The notes beneath the pieces are model-generated. The model made no database searches. It was given only the letters and a program-made list of their open reading frames with translations, and was not told the origin of the DNA. From Oscillibacter hominis (GTDB taxonomy: Bacteria > Bacillota > Clostridia > Oscillospirales > Oscillospiraceae): a DNA stretch of 64,000 nucleotides. Positions within the stretch are counted from its first letter, which is position 1. Each line of letters begins with the position of its first letter. Below are positions 8,701 to 16,941 of this stretch, one piece after another. A program made the position numbers and the translations under genes. The stretch spans positions 806,001 to 870,000 of the forward strand of contig NZ_CP060490.1 of the NCBI RefSeq assembly GCF_014334055.1, read 5' to 3'.

Positions 8701-11700
8701 AACTTGTTGCTCTTGCTGCTCAAATCACCGCAGACAAAGTACACAACGCCGTTCCGGCTGTTTTCCGCCTGCTTCACGCCGCCGAGCATGGGATAGGTGC
8801 GGGCGTAGGCATGGTCATCACCGCCGAAGACGAAGCTGAAGCCTGCCTTCTCAATACTGGCAAGGATCTCCGGTGTTGCGGAAACGGACTCGGTGCCATA
8901 GATGGGCTCGTGCGACACGAGTACCTTCCAGACGCAGTCGGTGGTCAGATTCTCTGCAATGTCCGCCAACGTCTCAGAGAGCTTCGTGCCATGGTTCACG
9001 ACGACTACACAGACCTTGCCGTATTCCATTTTGTACCAGCTGTTCTGCGCGCTCTCAGGCAGATCATAGATTGCCTTGCTGATCTTGCCATCCGCATCGC
9101 CGTAATACTCATGGTTGCCCAGCACATGGATCAGATCCACTCCGCCCAGCGTACCGCTGTTGACCGCATTCAGGAACGGGCGGCAATGCGTTTCATACAT
9201 TGTCACATTGTCGATGGCATCGCCGGTCTGAACACCGAAGTCATAGCTTTCTGCTTTCAGCTTTTCCAGCGCTGCAGCCAGATTTGCTGTGTCGCCTGTT
9301 TGAATGTCGCCCAGGATGAAGAAGTTGGTGGCTACCGCGTCCGCGGCAGGCATTTTAAAGCTCTGCGTATTAGACCAAGTAGCGCCATCACCCACCTGAT
9401 AGTAGTAGGTGGTGTCTGGTGCCAGATTGGTAAGCGTTACCTTGTTGCTCCGCAGCGCGTCGCCGCGGGTGCTCTGCACAAAGGTCTGGATCGCGGAGGT
9501 TCCATCCACCGTAGCGGCGCCGTTGAGTTCGGCATCGGTGGAATACTTTACCTGCGCCTTTGCCGCAGAGTCATCAATCTGGGTAAGCCAGGTGATGCTC
9601 TTGGTTCCGGCAGTCGTCACGCCGTTGGTGAGGATACCGAAGGGCTTGCCGTCGTTCTCAGCCGTTCTTTCGCAGACGATCACGCGCTGGTTCCAGGAGC
9701 GGCCGCTGCCGGCCTTTTCGGCGTAGAAGGTGTATTCACCCGCCGTGTCAAAGGTTTTGGTAAATGTACCCTTCATGCTGGTGCGGCCCAACTTATGGCT
9801 GCCGTCACTGCTCACCTGATAGATATCCGCACGGGAAATCGGCTTGCCGTCGGCATCCGTTACGGTCAGTTCGGCAGGCATCCCGGCAATGGCCTGCTCA
9901 CAGGTGAGCTGATAGCTTGCCGTCATGGGGACGACCTTTTCCGTACCGGAGAAGGTATAAGTCGTTCCGGTTTCGGTATCGCCCGCGATAGTGTAGCTGC
10001 CCTGCGTCACCGTGCATTTCAGCTCGCTGTCCGATGCGGCGTTCTTGGGGATATTGATGATGAGATAGCCCAACTCGGAAACATAGTTGTAATCCGTGTC
10101 CTGCGCACCGGTACGCATCGCCCGCCGGGCCTGCATAGCTTGCGGCTTTGTGACCGTGATTTTGGCAAGTCCCTTTGCCAAAGCGCTTTGGTCCAGTGTC
10201 AGCGTATAGTCGCTGCTGAGTGGCTCGACCTCAGCGCCCTTAAGATACTCCGCAGCGTTGCCCATGGCGCGGAAATCCACCGTCAGTTCTGCCTTTGTGA
10301 CAGGCTCGCCAGTGTTATTTACGATAGCAAAGACGTAGTCTTTGCCGATCTCCGGCGGCTCGGGCTGGGGCAGAATATCAATGGCAGACTGCATCCCCTT
10401 TGCGTCCTCCACACGGAAGGTGCGTGTTTCGGTGGTCACGTTGCCGTAGAAGTCCTTGAGCCGGACAGTGAGCGTATGCGTGCCGTTACGGAGCGCCACG
10501 CCCTTGAGGTAGAGGGAACCGTCATTGATCTCCAGCTTGCCGGTATAGTCCGTACCGTCCAGCAGCACGCGGATACCGCTGGTATCGATGCCGGTGGCAT
10601 ACTTATCGGTCATCTCGCTGTCGGAGTAGACGGCATTAAAGGTAAGATTGCCGCCGTTCAGCACGGTGGAGCCGTCTCCTGCCAGCGCCGTACCGGAGGA
10701 AGTCTCGGTGACCGATTCCAGCACCGGCCGGGTAATATCGTTGGTATTCGTGCCGTAGATGAACTGGAGATTATCGATGTAAAGATAGCCGGTACTCTTG
10801 GTGCAGTTCTGGGGGGATGTAACACGAACTGTATAAGCGCGCGAAACATCCACGGGCATCTGGAACGCGGAAATATCCGCTTCGACCCAGGTCCAGTCCT
10901 TGCCCGCCCAGTCGCTGAGCGTACTGCCGCTTACCGTGCCGTCGGCATTGTAGCTGTAGTACTGAACGTAAGCCGCCGTACCGTTGAGCTGCTTTCCGTC
11001 AACATAGCTGACACTGCCGTCGTTGTTGAACTTCATGTAGGCGGTATTCAGATCGGCTTCAAACGCGCCGCCCTTCAAAATGGCCTTCAGAACAGAGTTA
11101 TCGCCCGCACAAGCGGTTGGCACTTTGATCCACATGCCGATTTTGGTCGGCTGCGTCGTGTTGACAAGAAGGTCACCAGAGAAGCCAAAGTCTGCCGCTG
11201 CAACCGTCGTCGGCTTAACATTGGTGAAATCATAGCCAAGCTTGAACGCGTACTGACCGAAACGGACATTCTCGTCCTCGTCGGCACTCACAACCCTATT
11301 ATACCCCTCAGGAAAAACGATACCCGTGCCGTTCGCTTGACGAATCCAAAGGCGCTTCGCCTTCACTTCTTCAGGGAGAAGCTGCCCACTGCCGCCGACA
11401 GACGACGGACCGACATGGCATTCCCAGTATGCCGTCGCAGCCGTATCACCGTGATCCTCAAAGTCCATCAGCACAAACGGCTCCATACCAACGACAACAT
11501 CAACCGATCCGTTGACATCGGAATCGTTAGCAAGCGCTACATGGATCGTGCCGCGCAGAGAGGTATCCTCATCAGCGGTAAACTTATTGTTATTGAATTT
11601 TCCCAGTGAAAACGTAAATGTGTTTTCTGCGTTCAAGTTGCGGATGCCGTAGGCCTTTCCGTCAGAAAGACTTGCTGCTTCAAAGTTCTCGGTAACATCC

Positions 11701-13316
11701 GCCTTGACAACTTGCGTCGGGTCCGCCATAGAATACATTGTCGCCGTCTTATGCTTCAGCGTTTCTTCTACCTGCACAGACCCGTCGGGAATGGTTGTGA
11801 TTGTGCGTCCGGATTCGATATATACGGAATCATAGAGCACATCACTATCGTACTTATAAATAAGATGGAGTTCATCCCCGATTTTCTCAGTTCCAGTCAA
11901 GGGAAGATACAACTGCGCCCAGCGAACGCTTGCAGCCTGCCAAAACGGGGTATAATACTGTTCCAGCGCGACAGTATGCTTATAGCTCAGGCCATTTTCG
12001 CTGATGCTCCACGCAAAGTCTCCATCCTTGTAGTTGACCTCGCGCCCCTGCCAGGTAGGTTTGAAGGTGAGGTCGCTCTCTTCTCCGAAATCGATGGAAA
12101 CACTATTGTTTGTAAAGCCCAGCTTATCCGGCCACTGCACCTGAATTTTGGTCTGGCCAATGATCTGGCCGCCGGCCTTCAGACCGACTTCGACCTCGTC
12201 GCAGGTACCGGCAGCCGTGTAAAGGCCGTTTGCATCAATGTGGCCATTGCCGGAGAGAACCGCCCAGGAAGCACCTGCGGGGATATCCGCCTTGCCGCCA
12301 GCGGCGTCAATGCCGGTCGCCGTAAACTGCACCGTGCTGCCGGGGGTATAGACCTCGTTATTGGGCGTCACCACCGCGTGGTCGAACTGACCCGTGGGCT
12401 TCGCCGCGGAGAGCACCATGATGGTGTTGGACACCTTACGCTCGTAGCCGTCGGACGGACGGCAGCGCAGGGTCAGACCGGCGGTGCTGCTTTCCGGCTC
12501 GCCTTCGCGCTGGGTGGCGAAGGTCGAGGAGCCGCCGCCATCCAGATTGATGGCCTGCACGCAGCCCAGATCTTCCATGGAGGCCGCAACCTCTGCCATG
12601 GTCATGCCGACAGAATAGGGTGCCTGACGGCCATCCACCATGAACATCACCACCGTGCCGTCAGCCTTGATGCCGATGGCAGTGCGGGAAGCACGGGTAG
12701 AATTGTCAAGATCGCTGCGGGCGTGGCCGTCCACAAAGATATCGCCAAAGCTGGCGACAGCTTCCAGAACATTGCCTGCCGCAAAGGCGGTGCTGCATTC
12801 CTGTGCGCTGGTGATGTGCGCGTTGCCGCTCGCATCGATCCAGAAGGTCGTATTGGTCGGCGCATTGATCTGCGTGCCGCTCATGATAAACGCGCCGCTT
12901 GGGCGACCGTTGCTCATGTCATAGCCGCCGGCGTTGATCGCGCCGACAACATTGGTTGCGCGACGGGTCTGCATGCTCTGCGCCTGCTTGGTCGTTTCCG
13001 TCATGGCCCAGTTTCTGCCGGTTTTGATGGTTTCGATATCATCATCACTGTAACCAGCCGCAATGGAAGCTGTGGAGCCTTCGCCCACTTTGACCTCCAT
13101 CACATGACCCATCATCTGCTGGGTCAGTGCGCCATTGTTCAAGATCCATTCGTATTCCTTGACATCGGGTGTCATGGCATATTCCTTTTCGGATATCTGC
13201 CGGATACCCAGTCGGCCAAGTCCGCCGCTGCTTGCGTTCTCCGCTGCCTGAACCTGTGCCGGTAGCAGTGATGCCGTCAAACAGAATGTCAGCAGCAGCG
13301 AAAGCAATCTTTTCAT
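5778..13316 (-). CDS. Giant secreted phosphodiester glycosidase / metallophosphatase / CotH protein with C-terminal dockerin
   Basis: Start at 13316, chosen because GGAGGAGATCAC precedes this ATG and a signal peptide (MKRLLSLLLTFCLTASLLPA) follows at once; 2,512 residues. Domains in order: NAGPA-type phosphodiester glycosidase about 120-300 (RTAIGI, MVDGRQ, AINLDGGGSSTF); Ig-like and carbohydrate-binding-like modules about 310-1200; a purple-acid-phosphatase-like Fn3 domain, then a calcineurin-type metallophosphatase about 1325-1560 (GDIQTGD, QTGDAID, LGNHEYYGD, GGDDHAYART); CxxC units about 1590-1750; Fn3 about 1817-1905; CotH kinase-like domain about 2016-2419 with WDQD (family usually WDxD); type I dockerin 2451-2512 with two Ca-binding repeats (GDVNGDGVVNISDAVALLR and SDMNGDGTVNISDAVTLLR). 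The set points to extracellular processing of phosphorylated glycans. A 16-base hairpin (13344-13359) lies in its leader. Confidence 0.87.
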   Translation of the reverse strand: MKRLLSLLLTFCLTASLLPAQVQAAENASSGGLGRLGIRQISEKEYAMTPDVKEYEWILNNGALTQQMMGHVMEVKVGEGSTASIAAGYSDDDIETIKTGRNWAMTETTKQAQSMQTRRATNVVGAINAGGYDMSNGRPSGAFIMSGTQINAPTNTTFWIDASGNAHITSAQECSTAFAAGNVLEAVASFGDIFVDGHARSDLDNSTRASRTAIGIKADGTVVMFMVDGRQAPYSVGMTMAEVAASMEDLGCVQAINLDGGGSSTFATQREGEPESSTAGLTLRCRPSDGYERKVSNTIMVLSAAKPTGQFDHAVVTPNNEVYTPGSTVQFTATGIDAAGGKADIPAGASWAVLSGNGHIDANGLYTAAGTCDEVEVGLKAGGQIIGQTKIQVQWPDKLGFTNNSVSIDFGEESDLTFKPTWQGREVNYKDGDFAWSISENGLSYKHTVALEQYYTPFWQAASVRWAQLYLPLTGTEKIGDELHLIYKYDSDVLYDSVYIESGRTITTIPDGSVQVEETLKHKTATMYSMADPTQVVKADVTENFEAASLSDGKAYGIRNLNAENTFTFSLGKFNNNKFTADEDTSLRGTIHVALANDSDVNGSVDVVVGMEPFVLMDFEDHGDTAATAYWECHVGPSSVGGSGQLLPEEVKAKRLWIRQANGTGIVFPEGYNRVVSADEDENVRFGQYAFKLGYDFTNVKPTTVAAADFGFSGDLLVNTTQPTKIGMWIKVPTACAGDNSVLKAILKGGAFEADLNTAYMKFNNDGSVSYVDGKQLNGTAAYVQYYSYNADGTVSGSTLSDWAGKDWTWVEADISAFQMPVDVSRAYTVRVTSPQNCTKSTGYLYIDNLQFIYGTNTNDITRPVLESVTETSSGTALAGDGSTVLNGGNLTFNAVYSDSEMTDKYATGIDTSGIRVLLDGTDYTGKLEINDGSLYLKGVALRNGTHTLTVRLKDFYGNVTTETRTFRVEDAKGMQSAIDILPQPEPPEIGKDYVFAIVNNTGEPVTKAELTVDFRAMGNAAEYLKGAEVEPLSSDYTLTLDQSALAKGLAKITVTKPQAMQARRAMRTGAQDTDYNYVSELGYLIINIPKNAASDSELKCTVTQGSYTIAGDTETGTTYTFSGTEKVVPMTASYQLTCEQAIAGMPAELTVTDADGKPISRADIYQVSSDGSHKLGRTSMKGTFTKTFDTAGEYTFYAEKAGSGRSWNQRVIVCERTAENDGKPFGILTNGVTTAGTKSITWLTQIDDSAAKAQVKYSTDAELNGAATVDGTSAIQTFVQSTRGDALRSNKVTLTNLAPDTTYYYQVGDGATWSNTQSFKMPAADAVATNFFILGDIQTGDTANLAAALEKLKAESYDFGVQTGDAIDNVTMYETHCRPFLNAVNSGTLGGVDLIHVLGNHEYYGDADGKISKAIYDLPESAQNSWYKMEYGKVCVVVVNHGTKLSETLADIAENLTTDCVWKVLVSHEPIYGTESVSATPEILASIEKAGFSFVFGGDDHAYARTYPMLGGVKQAENSRNGVVYFVCGDLSSKSNKFENREYYACAKPHTEYDGMYLTVQATEASFTVKAIKYDGTELDSYTKTRTDCELGKHTVNGTSKYDMTAGTITCTVCGTALKPEGDYAFSGLLSTTDSKQVILANGIVKKNEFSSQGEDRYHSCADGYAFRTTESDSRTCVTGGYITYTCPQCTATDRSDFQRPVDHKWDENHICTVCKFHGIDINSKDVDFKFGSPEKPRDIEPAPNYYYTDTGVRPGSFAKHGDYVLTQNNDANLINGQIPDLYVEWPDSKNVGKAEIKCEGRGNYYGNKTLTYYIVPNNVENLRCTSAAIDSLTLAWSVAPGAEYYEVFQCDEKGQNRTSLGTTENTAFEVTGLSADTAYYFVAAGRTKVPTEDNKVYTSVKWSNILCATTSPLSANVTAMTATVDGIQIPAVDVDGTNYLFLPASADLANLNVTITRSANDGSLVVAGDQGSQPVNGNAAALNVSALASETDGYRLLTAKVGNGTAFTVRIMQATNLPTIYLTSTNANTQGRSYVDSSKRNTTTAALKMIDAAGSEISTMDIKELKARGNSTFTYAAKKSYQMKLETASDLLQNGENVKTWVLLANYFDATLMHDKLFKDMAAALGMPYTASCDWVNLYYDGEYRGVYLLSEKNAVKDTGINITDLEAAYKDQNPEYGTNMTTATGTNAYGGSYTYTTSLTDPTDITGGYLLELNHDAPDEVNGFVTKKGKGVNVKSPEWCGDAAMEYISEYYQAFENAVYAMDENGNYTGINDDGRHYYEYVDRDSLVKIFLLQELALSPDGFISSLYFYKDANGIMYAGPIWDQDMTLGTGWTKYISPDTTDYHYLADALIQIPDFREAVIAYYNETFAPQANALIAENGTIYGYADRLTDSAEMNFVLWPYIRVGDPNNTEHIWKNTTYASVLADMQNWLTQRIAKLNVTFAETVFVTGDVNGDGVVNISDAVALLRYLAGDESVNIIIGNSDMNGDGTVNISDAVTLLRRLAGYND

Positions 13317-13375
13317 GTGATCTCCTCCTACAGTATATGTTTTCTGCGGCTCCCCGCAGTTGAGCACCTATTATA

Positions 13376-14494
13376 TTAGTGTGTCGGTTTCTCCGGCTGC
13401 CCGGCTAAGATCGCCGTACATTGGCTCAGCGGCCTGCCTGCGCAAACAGGGCAGCCGCAGCGCTGTTTTCCTGTACGGCTGCTGATGACCGATTTCCACG
13501 CATGGCCGTTTTCACACAGCCACCAGGCCTTCCGGCTGCTGCCGGGCGTCACCTGCTGCGGCGTGAAGCTGCCGTTAAGGGTTGGATGCCATTGCGACGC
13601 GATCACCGGCTCCTTGGTCTCCAGATCATTAAATCCCGGCAGGACCTTGCGGTTGGTGCAGTACGGGCAATCGCTCCCCTTATTCACACGGTGGGCGATG
13701 ACCGCACAGAAGGAATGGCCCTTGTCACAGAGCCACCACACGCGGCGATTGGAATATGCGCTCACCGCCTCCGGCGTCAGCGCGCCGTTCTTTTTCCGGT
13801 CCCACTGGACCGCAAGCCGCGGATGCAGCGAAGCGAGATCATTAAATCCGGACAGGACCTTTTGTCCCGCGCAGAACGGACAGCCTGCATTTGATGTGAC
13901 GCGGCTGGCAACGCTCACCTGCCAGCTATGTCCTTTCGGGCACCTCCACCAGACCTTCCGGTGTGCTCCCGGCATGACCTGCGTCGGCAGCAACGGGGAA
14001 TTCTTTTCTGTGTCCCAGTCCGAAAGCAGATCAGGGAATTTTGCCGCCAGAGAGTTTTCCTCCGGCAGAACGATGCGGCCAGCGCAGATGGGACAGCCCG
14101 TCCCTTGCGTGCGGCTTTTAACTGCAGAGCGGTAAGAATGCCCTTTAGCGCATCGCCACCATACAAGCCTTCGGCTGCCAACCGTCAGCTCAGAGAATTG
14201 CAGCGGGCCATTCTTCTCTGCATCCCATTCCGGCTCAAGCTCTGGATAGCACATTCGCAGGGCCCTCTTTGGCTCTGCCAAACGCCCTGAGCAGTATGGA
14301 TATCCGCTGCCGGCGGAGCGAGAATAGATCTTTGCCTGCCAGTGATGCCCGCTGGCGCAGTACCACCATACCTTTTGATGGCTTCCGTAGGTCACATCCT
14401 TCGGCGTGAGCGGCGCATTGCGTTCACCGTCCCATTGTGCCAGCAGGTGAGTTTGTTCATGCCCGGTGCAGAAATCGTACAGAGACGGACGCAT
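13376..14494 (-). CDS. Five-repeat zinc-ribbon protein (DUF4379-like)
   Basis: A 372-residue protein with no signal peptide or membrane segment. It is made of five repeats of about 65-70 residues. Each has a WD...KNGPLTP-type stretch, a VWW-x-C-xx-GH-x-W motif and a CPxC-A-G-R motif, matching the probable zinc-ribbon DUF4379 family. The first repeat reads GYPYC where the others read CPxC, so it has lost one likely metal ligand. GGGAGGTGAGCGGTA before the ATG supports the start. It lies 60 bases upstream of the dockerin protein on the same strand. The function of this family is unknown; nucleic-acid or protein binding through zinc is the usual guess. Confidence 0.8.
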   Translation of the reverse strand: MRPSLYDFCTGHEQTHLLAQWDGERNAPLTPKDVTYGSHQKVWWYCASGHHWQAKIYSRSAGSGYPYCSGRLAEPKRALRMCYPELEPEWDAEKNGPLQFSELTVGSRRLVWWRCAKGHSYRSAVKSRTQGTGCPICAGRIVLPEENSLAAKFPDLLSDWDTEKNSPLLPTQVMPGAHRKVWWRCPKGHSWQVSVASRVTSNAGCPFCAGQKVLSGFNDLASLHPRLAVQWDRKKNGALTPEAVSAYSNRRVWWLCDKGHSFCAVIAHRVNKGSDCPYCTNRKVLPGFNDLETKEPVIASQWHPTLNGSFTPQQVTPGSSRKAWWLCENGHAWKSVISSRTGKQRCGCPVCAGRPLSQCTAILAGQPEKPTH

Positions 14495-14703
14495 TACCGC
14501 TCACCTCCCGCAGAATAGTTGGCCGCCTGCAACACAGGCGGAAGGGTCTTTTTTAGCTGATCGTGTATCCGGCACAGTGGCTAAAAAAGTACGTTTTTTT
14601 AGTCGGATTTAAGCCGTTGGCCTATTGCTATTCTGTTGGGGGAGTGCTATGGTAGATGTATAAGATTTTGTGTATATCGCTGTGGTCGGCAACCTGTACT
14701 TTT

Positions 14704-15333
14704 TTATCCAAGCATCTCCGTCCGCTCTTTCTTAACAATTTCTTTACATCCGTCATCCTGCGCCCAGAGCAAAAAGCTCCGGTGGGTGACGCCCAGCAGT
14801 CTTCCTGCCGCACGTGCAGACAGCTCGCCGCGCTCCCAACGCGCTTTGACTTCGCCGAACCCTTCTGGCAGCGCCTTGCGGGGTCTGCCGAATTTCACGC
14901 CGCGCGCCTTCGCTGCGGCGATCCCTTCCGCCTGCCGCTGGTGAATGAACTCGCGCTCTGTCTGCGCCACATAGGATAGCAGCTGCAGCACGATGTCCGC
15001 GATCAACGTTCCGGTGAGGTCGCGATTCCGCCGCGTGTCAAGCAGAGGCATATCCAGCACAACGATTGCCGCACTCTTTTCCTTTGTGATGATGCGCCAT
15101 TGCTCCAAAATTTCTTCATAGTTTCTGCCAAGACGGTCGATGCTCTTGATCACAAGCGTATCGCCGTCTTTCAGTTTGCGCAGCAGCCGCTGGTAGCTGC
15201 GGCGGTCAAAATCCTTGCCGGACTGCTTGTCCACAAAAATCGCCCGGTCCGTTAAACCGAATTCCCGCAGAGCGATGAGTTGGCGCAACTCATTCTGTTC
15301 CTTGGTCGAAACTCTTGCATAACCGTATTCCAT
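14704..15333 (-). CDS. Small serine recombinase (resolvase/invertase family)
   Basis: A 209-residue protein starting at MEYGYARVSTKEQ, with GGGAGG upstream. The catalytic Ser9 sits in YARVST, and the resolvase features IKSIDRLGRNYEEI and QTEREFIHQRQAEGI follow. A Hin-like DNA-binding segment is at the C-terminus (GRPRKALPEGF...AARLLGVTHRSF-type helix-turn-helix). Length is normal for resolvases/invertases. It is divergent from a small helix-turn-helix gene across a region with two perfect palindromes that cover its promoter. It may resolve cointegrates or invert a segment; no crossover site was identified. Confidence 0.88.
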   Translation of the reverse strand: MEYGYARVSTKEQNELRQLIALREFGLTDRAIFVDKQSGKDFDRRSYQRLLRKLKDGDTLVIKSIDRLGRNYEEILEQWRIITKEKSAAIVVLDMPLLDTRRNRDLTGTLIADIVLQLLSYVAQTEREFIHQRQAEGIAAAKARGVKFGRPRKALPEGFGEVKARWERGELSARAAGRLLGVTHRSFLLWAQDDGCKEIVKKERTEMLG

Positions 15334-15395
15334 GTGCTGACCTCCCAATTTATCGGTGGATAAATTGTAAGCCAGGTGCCGGCCACATGGACAAT

Positions 15396-15450
15396 ATAGT
15401 GTTATATCACTATTATAGCACATATTTTTCTGTTAGTGAAGTATCACTAA
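15396..15450 (-). promoter_or_regulatory. Resolvase promoter covered by two 18-bp palindromic operators
   Basis: A minus-strand promoter, TTCACT (15435-15440), 17 bp, TATAAT (15412-15417), faces the resolvase gene. Two palindromes of the form wTAGTG-N6-CACTAw, at 15396-15413 and 15433-15450, overlap its -10 and -35 regions respectively. A half-site ATAGTG lies at 15475-15480 before the divergent helix-turn-helix gene. The arrangement suggests repression by that regulator, with probable autoregulation. Confidence 0.7.
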
Positions 15451-15505
15451 TAACCTTTTCTCAAATAATTTACCATAGTGATAAATCGTCATGGAGGTTT
15501 ACACT

Positions 15506-15748
15506 ATGGATACTCGGGAAACTGTTGCACTTCGCATCCGCCAACTTTGCGCAGAACGAAAAATTACACCGAACGGATTAGCAAATCTGTCTGCCGTTCC
15601 TCAAGCAACCATCAAGAGTATCCTTAATAATGAAAGTAAAAATCCGGGCGTCGTGACGATTAAGAAGCTTTGTGATGGTCTTGACATTACCCTCGGTGAG
15701 TTCTTCTCCACGCCTGAATTCGATACGCTGGAACAGGAGATCAAGTGA
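15506..15748 (+). CDS. Small XRE-family helix-turn-helix regulator
   Basis: An 80-residue protein. The start at 15506 is preferred because GGAGG lies 8 bases upstream; an upstream in-frame ATG at 15491 overlaps that site. The whole chain is a Cro/CI-type domain: VALRIRQLCAERKITPNGLANLS, then VPQATIKSILNNESKNPGVVTIKKL as the recognition region. It is divergent from the resolvase gene and is the best candidate to bind the wTAGTG-N6-CACTAw palindromes between them. The fold is secure; the target is inferred. Confidence 0.85.
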   Translation: MDTRETVALRIRQLCAERKITPNGLANLSAVPQATIKSILNNESKNPGVVTIKKLCDGLDITLGEFFSTPEFDTLEQEIK

Positions 15749-15792
15749 AGCCTCTTTCTCAGCCTCTACCGCCAGCGCTCCTCCATTTTTTC

Positions 15793-15827
15793 GCGTAGAG
15801 TACACGCATAGTGCGTGAACTCTACGC
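15793..15827. repeat. Perfect hairpin upstream of the WYL gene
   Basis: GCGTAGAGT pairs with ACTCTACGC around an inner CACGC/GCGTG stem with a 5-base loop, 35 bases in all. It has a T-run before but none after it, so it is not a plus-strand terminator. It could be an operator or an RNA structure in the 190-base gap between the small regulator and the WYL gene, where I see nothing else. Confidence 0.5.
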
Positions 15828-15936
15828 TCTATACGGGGCATTCTCTCATTTTCACGGAAAATCTTCCATCCGCTGCTGCGTTTGACGGTTACGTATTGCC
15901 GCCGCGCCGTTTCCCATTTGAATGGAGTACAGCTAC

Positions 15937-16896
15937 ATGAAAAATGAATCCCAATATGGTCTGCTGCTTCTCCGGCAATATCTATATCAGCAGACAGACG
16001 AGCAGCATCCGGTCTCGGTCACGGACATTCTCGCATTCTGGCAGCAGCACGGCATTCAGGCCGGACGCAAGAGTGTTTACACTGACATCGAACTGCTGCA
16101 GTACGCCGGGATGGATATCGTCTGCGTCAAAAGCAGCCAGAACAAATACTTTGTTGGGCAGCGGCTTTTCGAACTGCCGGAGCTGAAGCTGCTGGTGGAT
16201 GCGGTGGAATCCTCCCGGTTTATCACGGAGAAAAAGAGCACCGCCCTCATCAAGAAGCTGGGCCATCTCACCAGCACAGCGCAGGCGGAACAGCTGAACC
16301 GCCGCATTTACATGGGCGGCACTCCAAAGCCGGAGAATGAGAGCATCTACTACAATGTGGATACCATCCACAACGCCGTCCAGAAGAAACAGCAAATCAC
16401 CTTTCAGTATTACGAATACACCCCGCAGAAAGAAAAGATACTCAAGCATAACGGCTACCGCTATCAGTTTAGCCCGTATGCCCTTATCTGGAGCCGAGAT
16501 TGCTACTATGCCGTAGGCTGGTCGGAAAAGCACGGAAAGATTGCACAATTTCGGGTGGATCGCATGACGGCAGTCGAACCGCTGGAACAGACGGCAGTCC
16601 AGACACTGGACTTTGATCCGGCGGAGTATGTCCGAAAGGTGTTTGGGATGTACCCGGACAACCTCTGTACCGTAGAGCTGCTGTGCGATAATGAGGTCAT
16701 GCGCAGCGTGATCGACCGCTTCGGTGAAAATGTGCAGACGGAAACTGTAGATGAACAGCATTTCCGTGCCACAGTCGAGGTCGCGCCAAGCCCTCCGTTC
16801 TTCAGTTGGGTCTTTACCTTTAGCGGTAAGATTCGCATCGTCAGCCCAGCAGCAGTGTTGGAGGAAATGCGGGATATGGCAGCGTGGCTGAAATAA
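15937..16896 (+). CDS. WYL-domain transcriptional regulator
   Basis: A 319-residue protein. The start at 15937 is preferred over the in-frame ATG at 15922 because GGAG lies 9 bases upstream. The N-terminal part (1-60) is a DeoR-like winged helix (VSVTDILAFWQQHGI, GRKSVYTDIELL). A WYL domain follows at about 140-225, with YRYQFSPYALIWSRDCYYAVGW as the core and FRVDRM after it. A WCX-like C-terminal extension ends the chain. WYL domains bind nucleic acid or nucleotide-like ligands and often regulate defence or DNA-damage genes. It stands alone, with a strong terminator 7 bases after it. Its targets cannot be told from the sequence. Confidence 0.88.
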   Translation: MKNESQYGLLLLRQYLYQQTDEQHPVSVTDILAFWQQHGIQAGRKSVYTDIELLQYAGMDIVCVKSSQNKYFVGQRLFELPELKLLVDAVESSRFITEKKSTALIKKLGHLTSTAQAEQLNRRIYMGGTPKPENESIYYNVDTIHNAVQKKQQITFQYYEYTPQKEKILKHNGYRYQFSPYALIWSRDCYYAVGWSEKHGKIAQFRVDRMTAVEPLEQTAVQTLDFDPAEYVRKVFGMYPDNLCTVELLCDNEVMRSVIDRFGENVQTETVDEQHFRATVEVAPSPPFFSWVFTFSGKIRIVSPAAVLEEMRDMAAWLK

Positions 16897-16902
16897 TTTC
16901 TG

Positions 16903-16935
16903 GATGGTGTTCCCTGCGGGGAACACCATCTTTTT
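16903..16935 (+). terminator. Terminator after the WYL regulator
   Basis: A perfect 12-bp stem (16903-16914 with 16919-16930), 4-base loop, then TTTTT. Confidence 0.92.
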
Positions 16936-16941
16936 CACGTC

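Noticed and set aside
6477..11609. A 1,710-codon plus-strand open frame
   Set aside because: It lies entirely antisense to the giant dockerin gene. Its sequence is Ile/Val/Arg/His-rich without domains, as expected for the complement of a high-GC gene with strong codon bias; it lacks a ribosome site.
14524..14604. Terminator-like stem CCGCCTG/CAGGCGG and the CTAAAAAAGTACG palindrome between the zinc-ribbon protein and resolvase genes
   Set aside because: The U-run is too far from the stem and no plus-strand gene ends before it; the AT palindrome is of low complexity.
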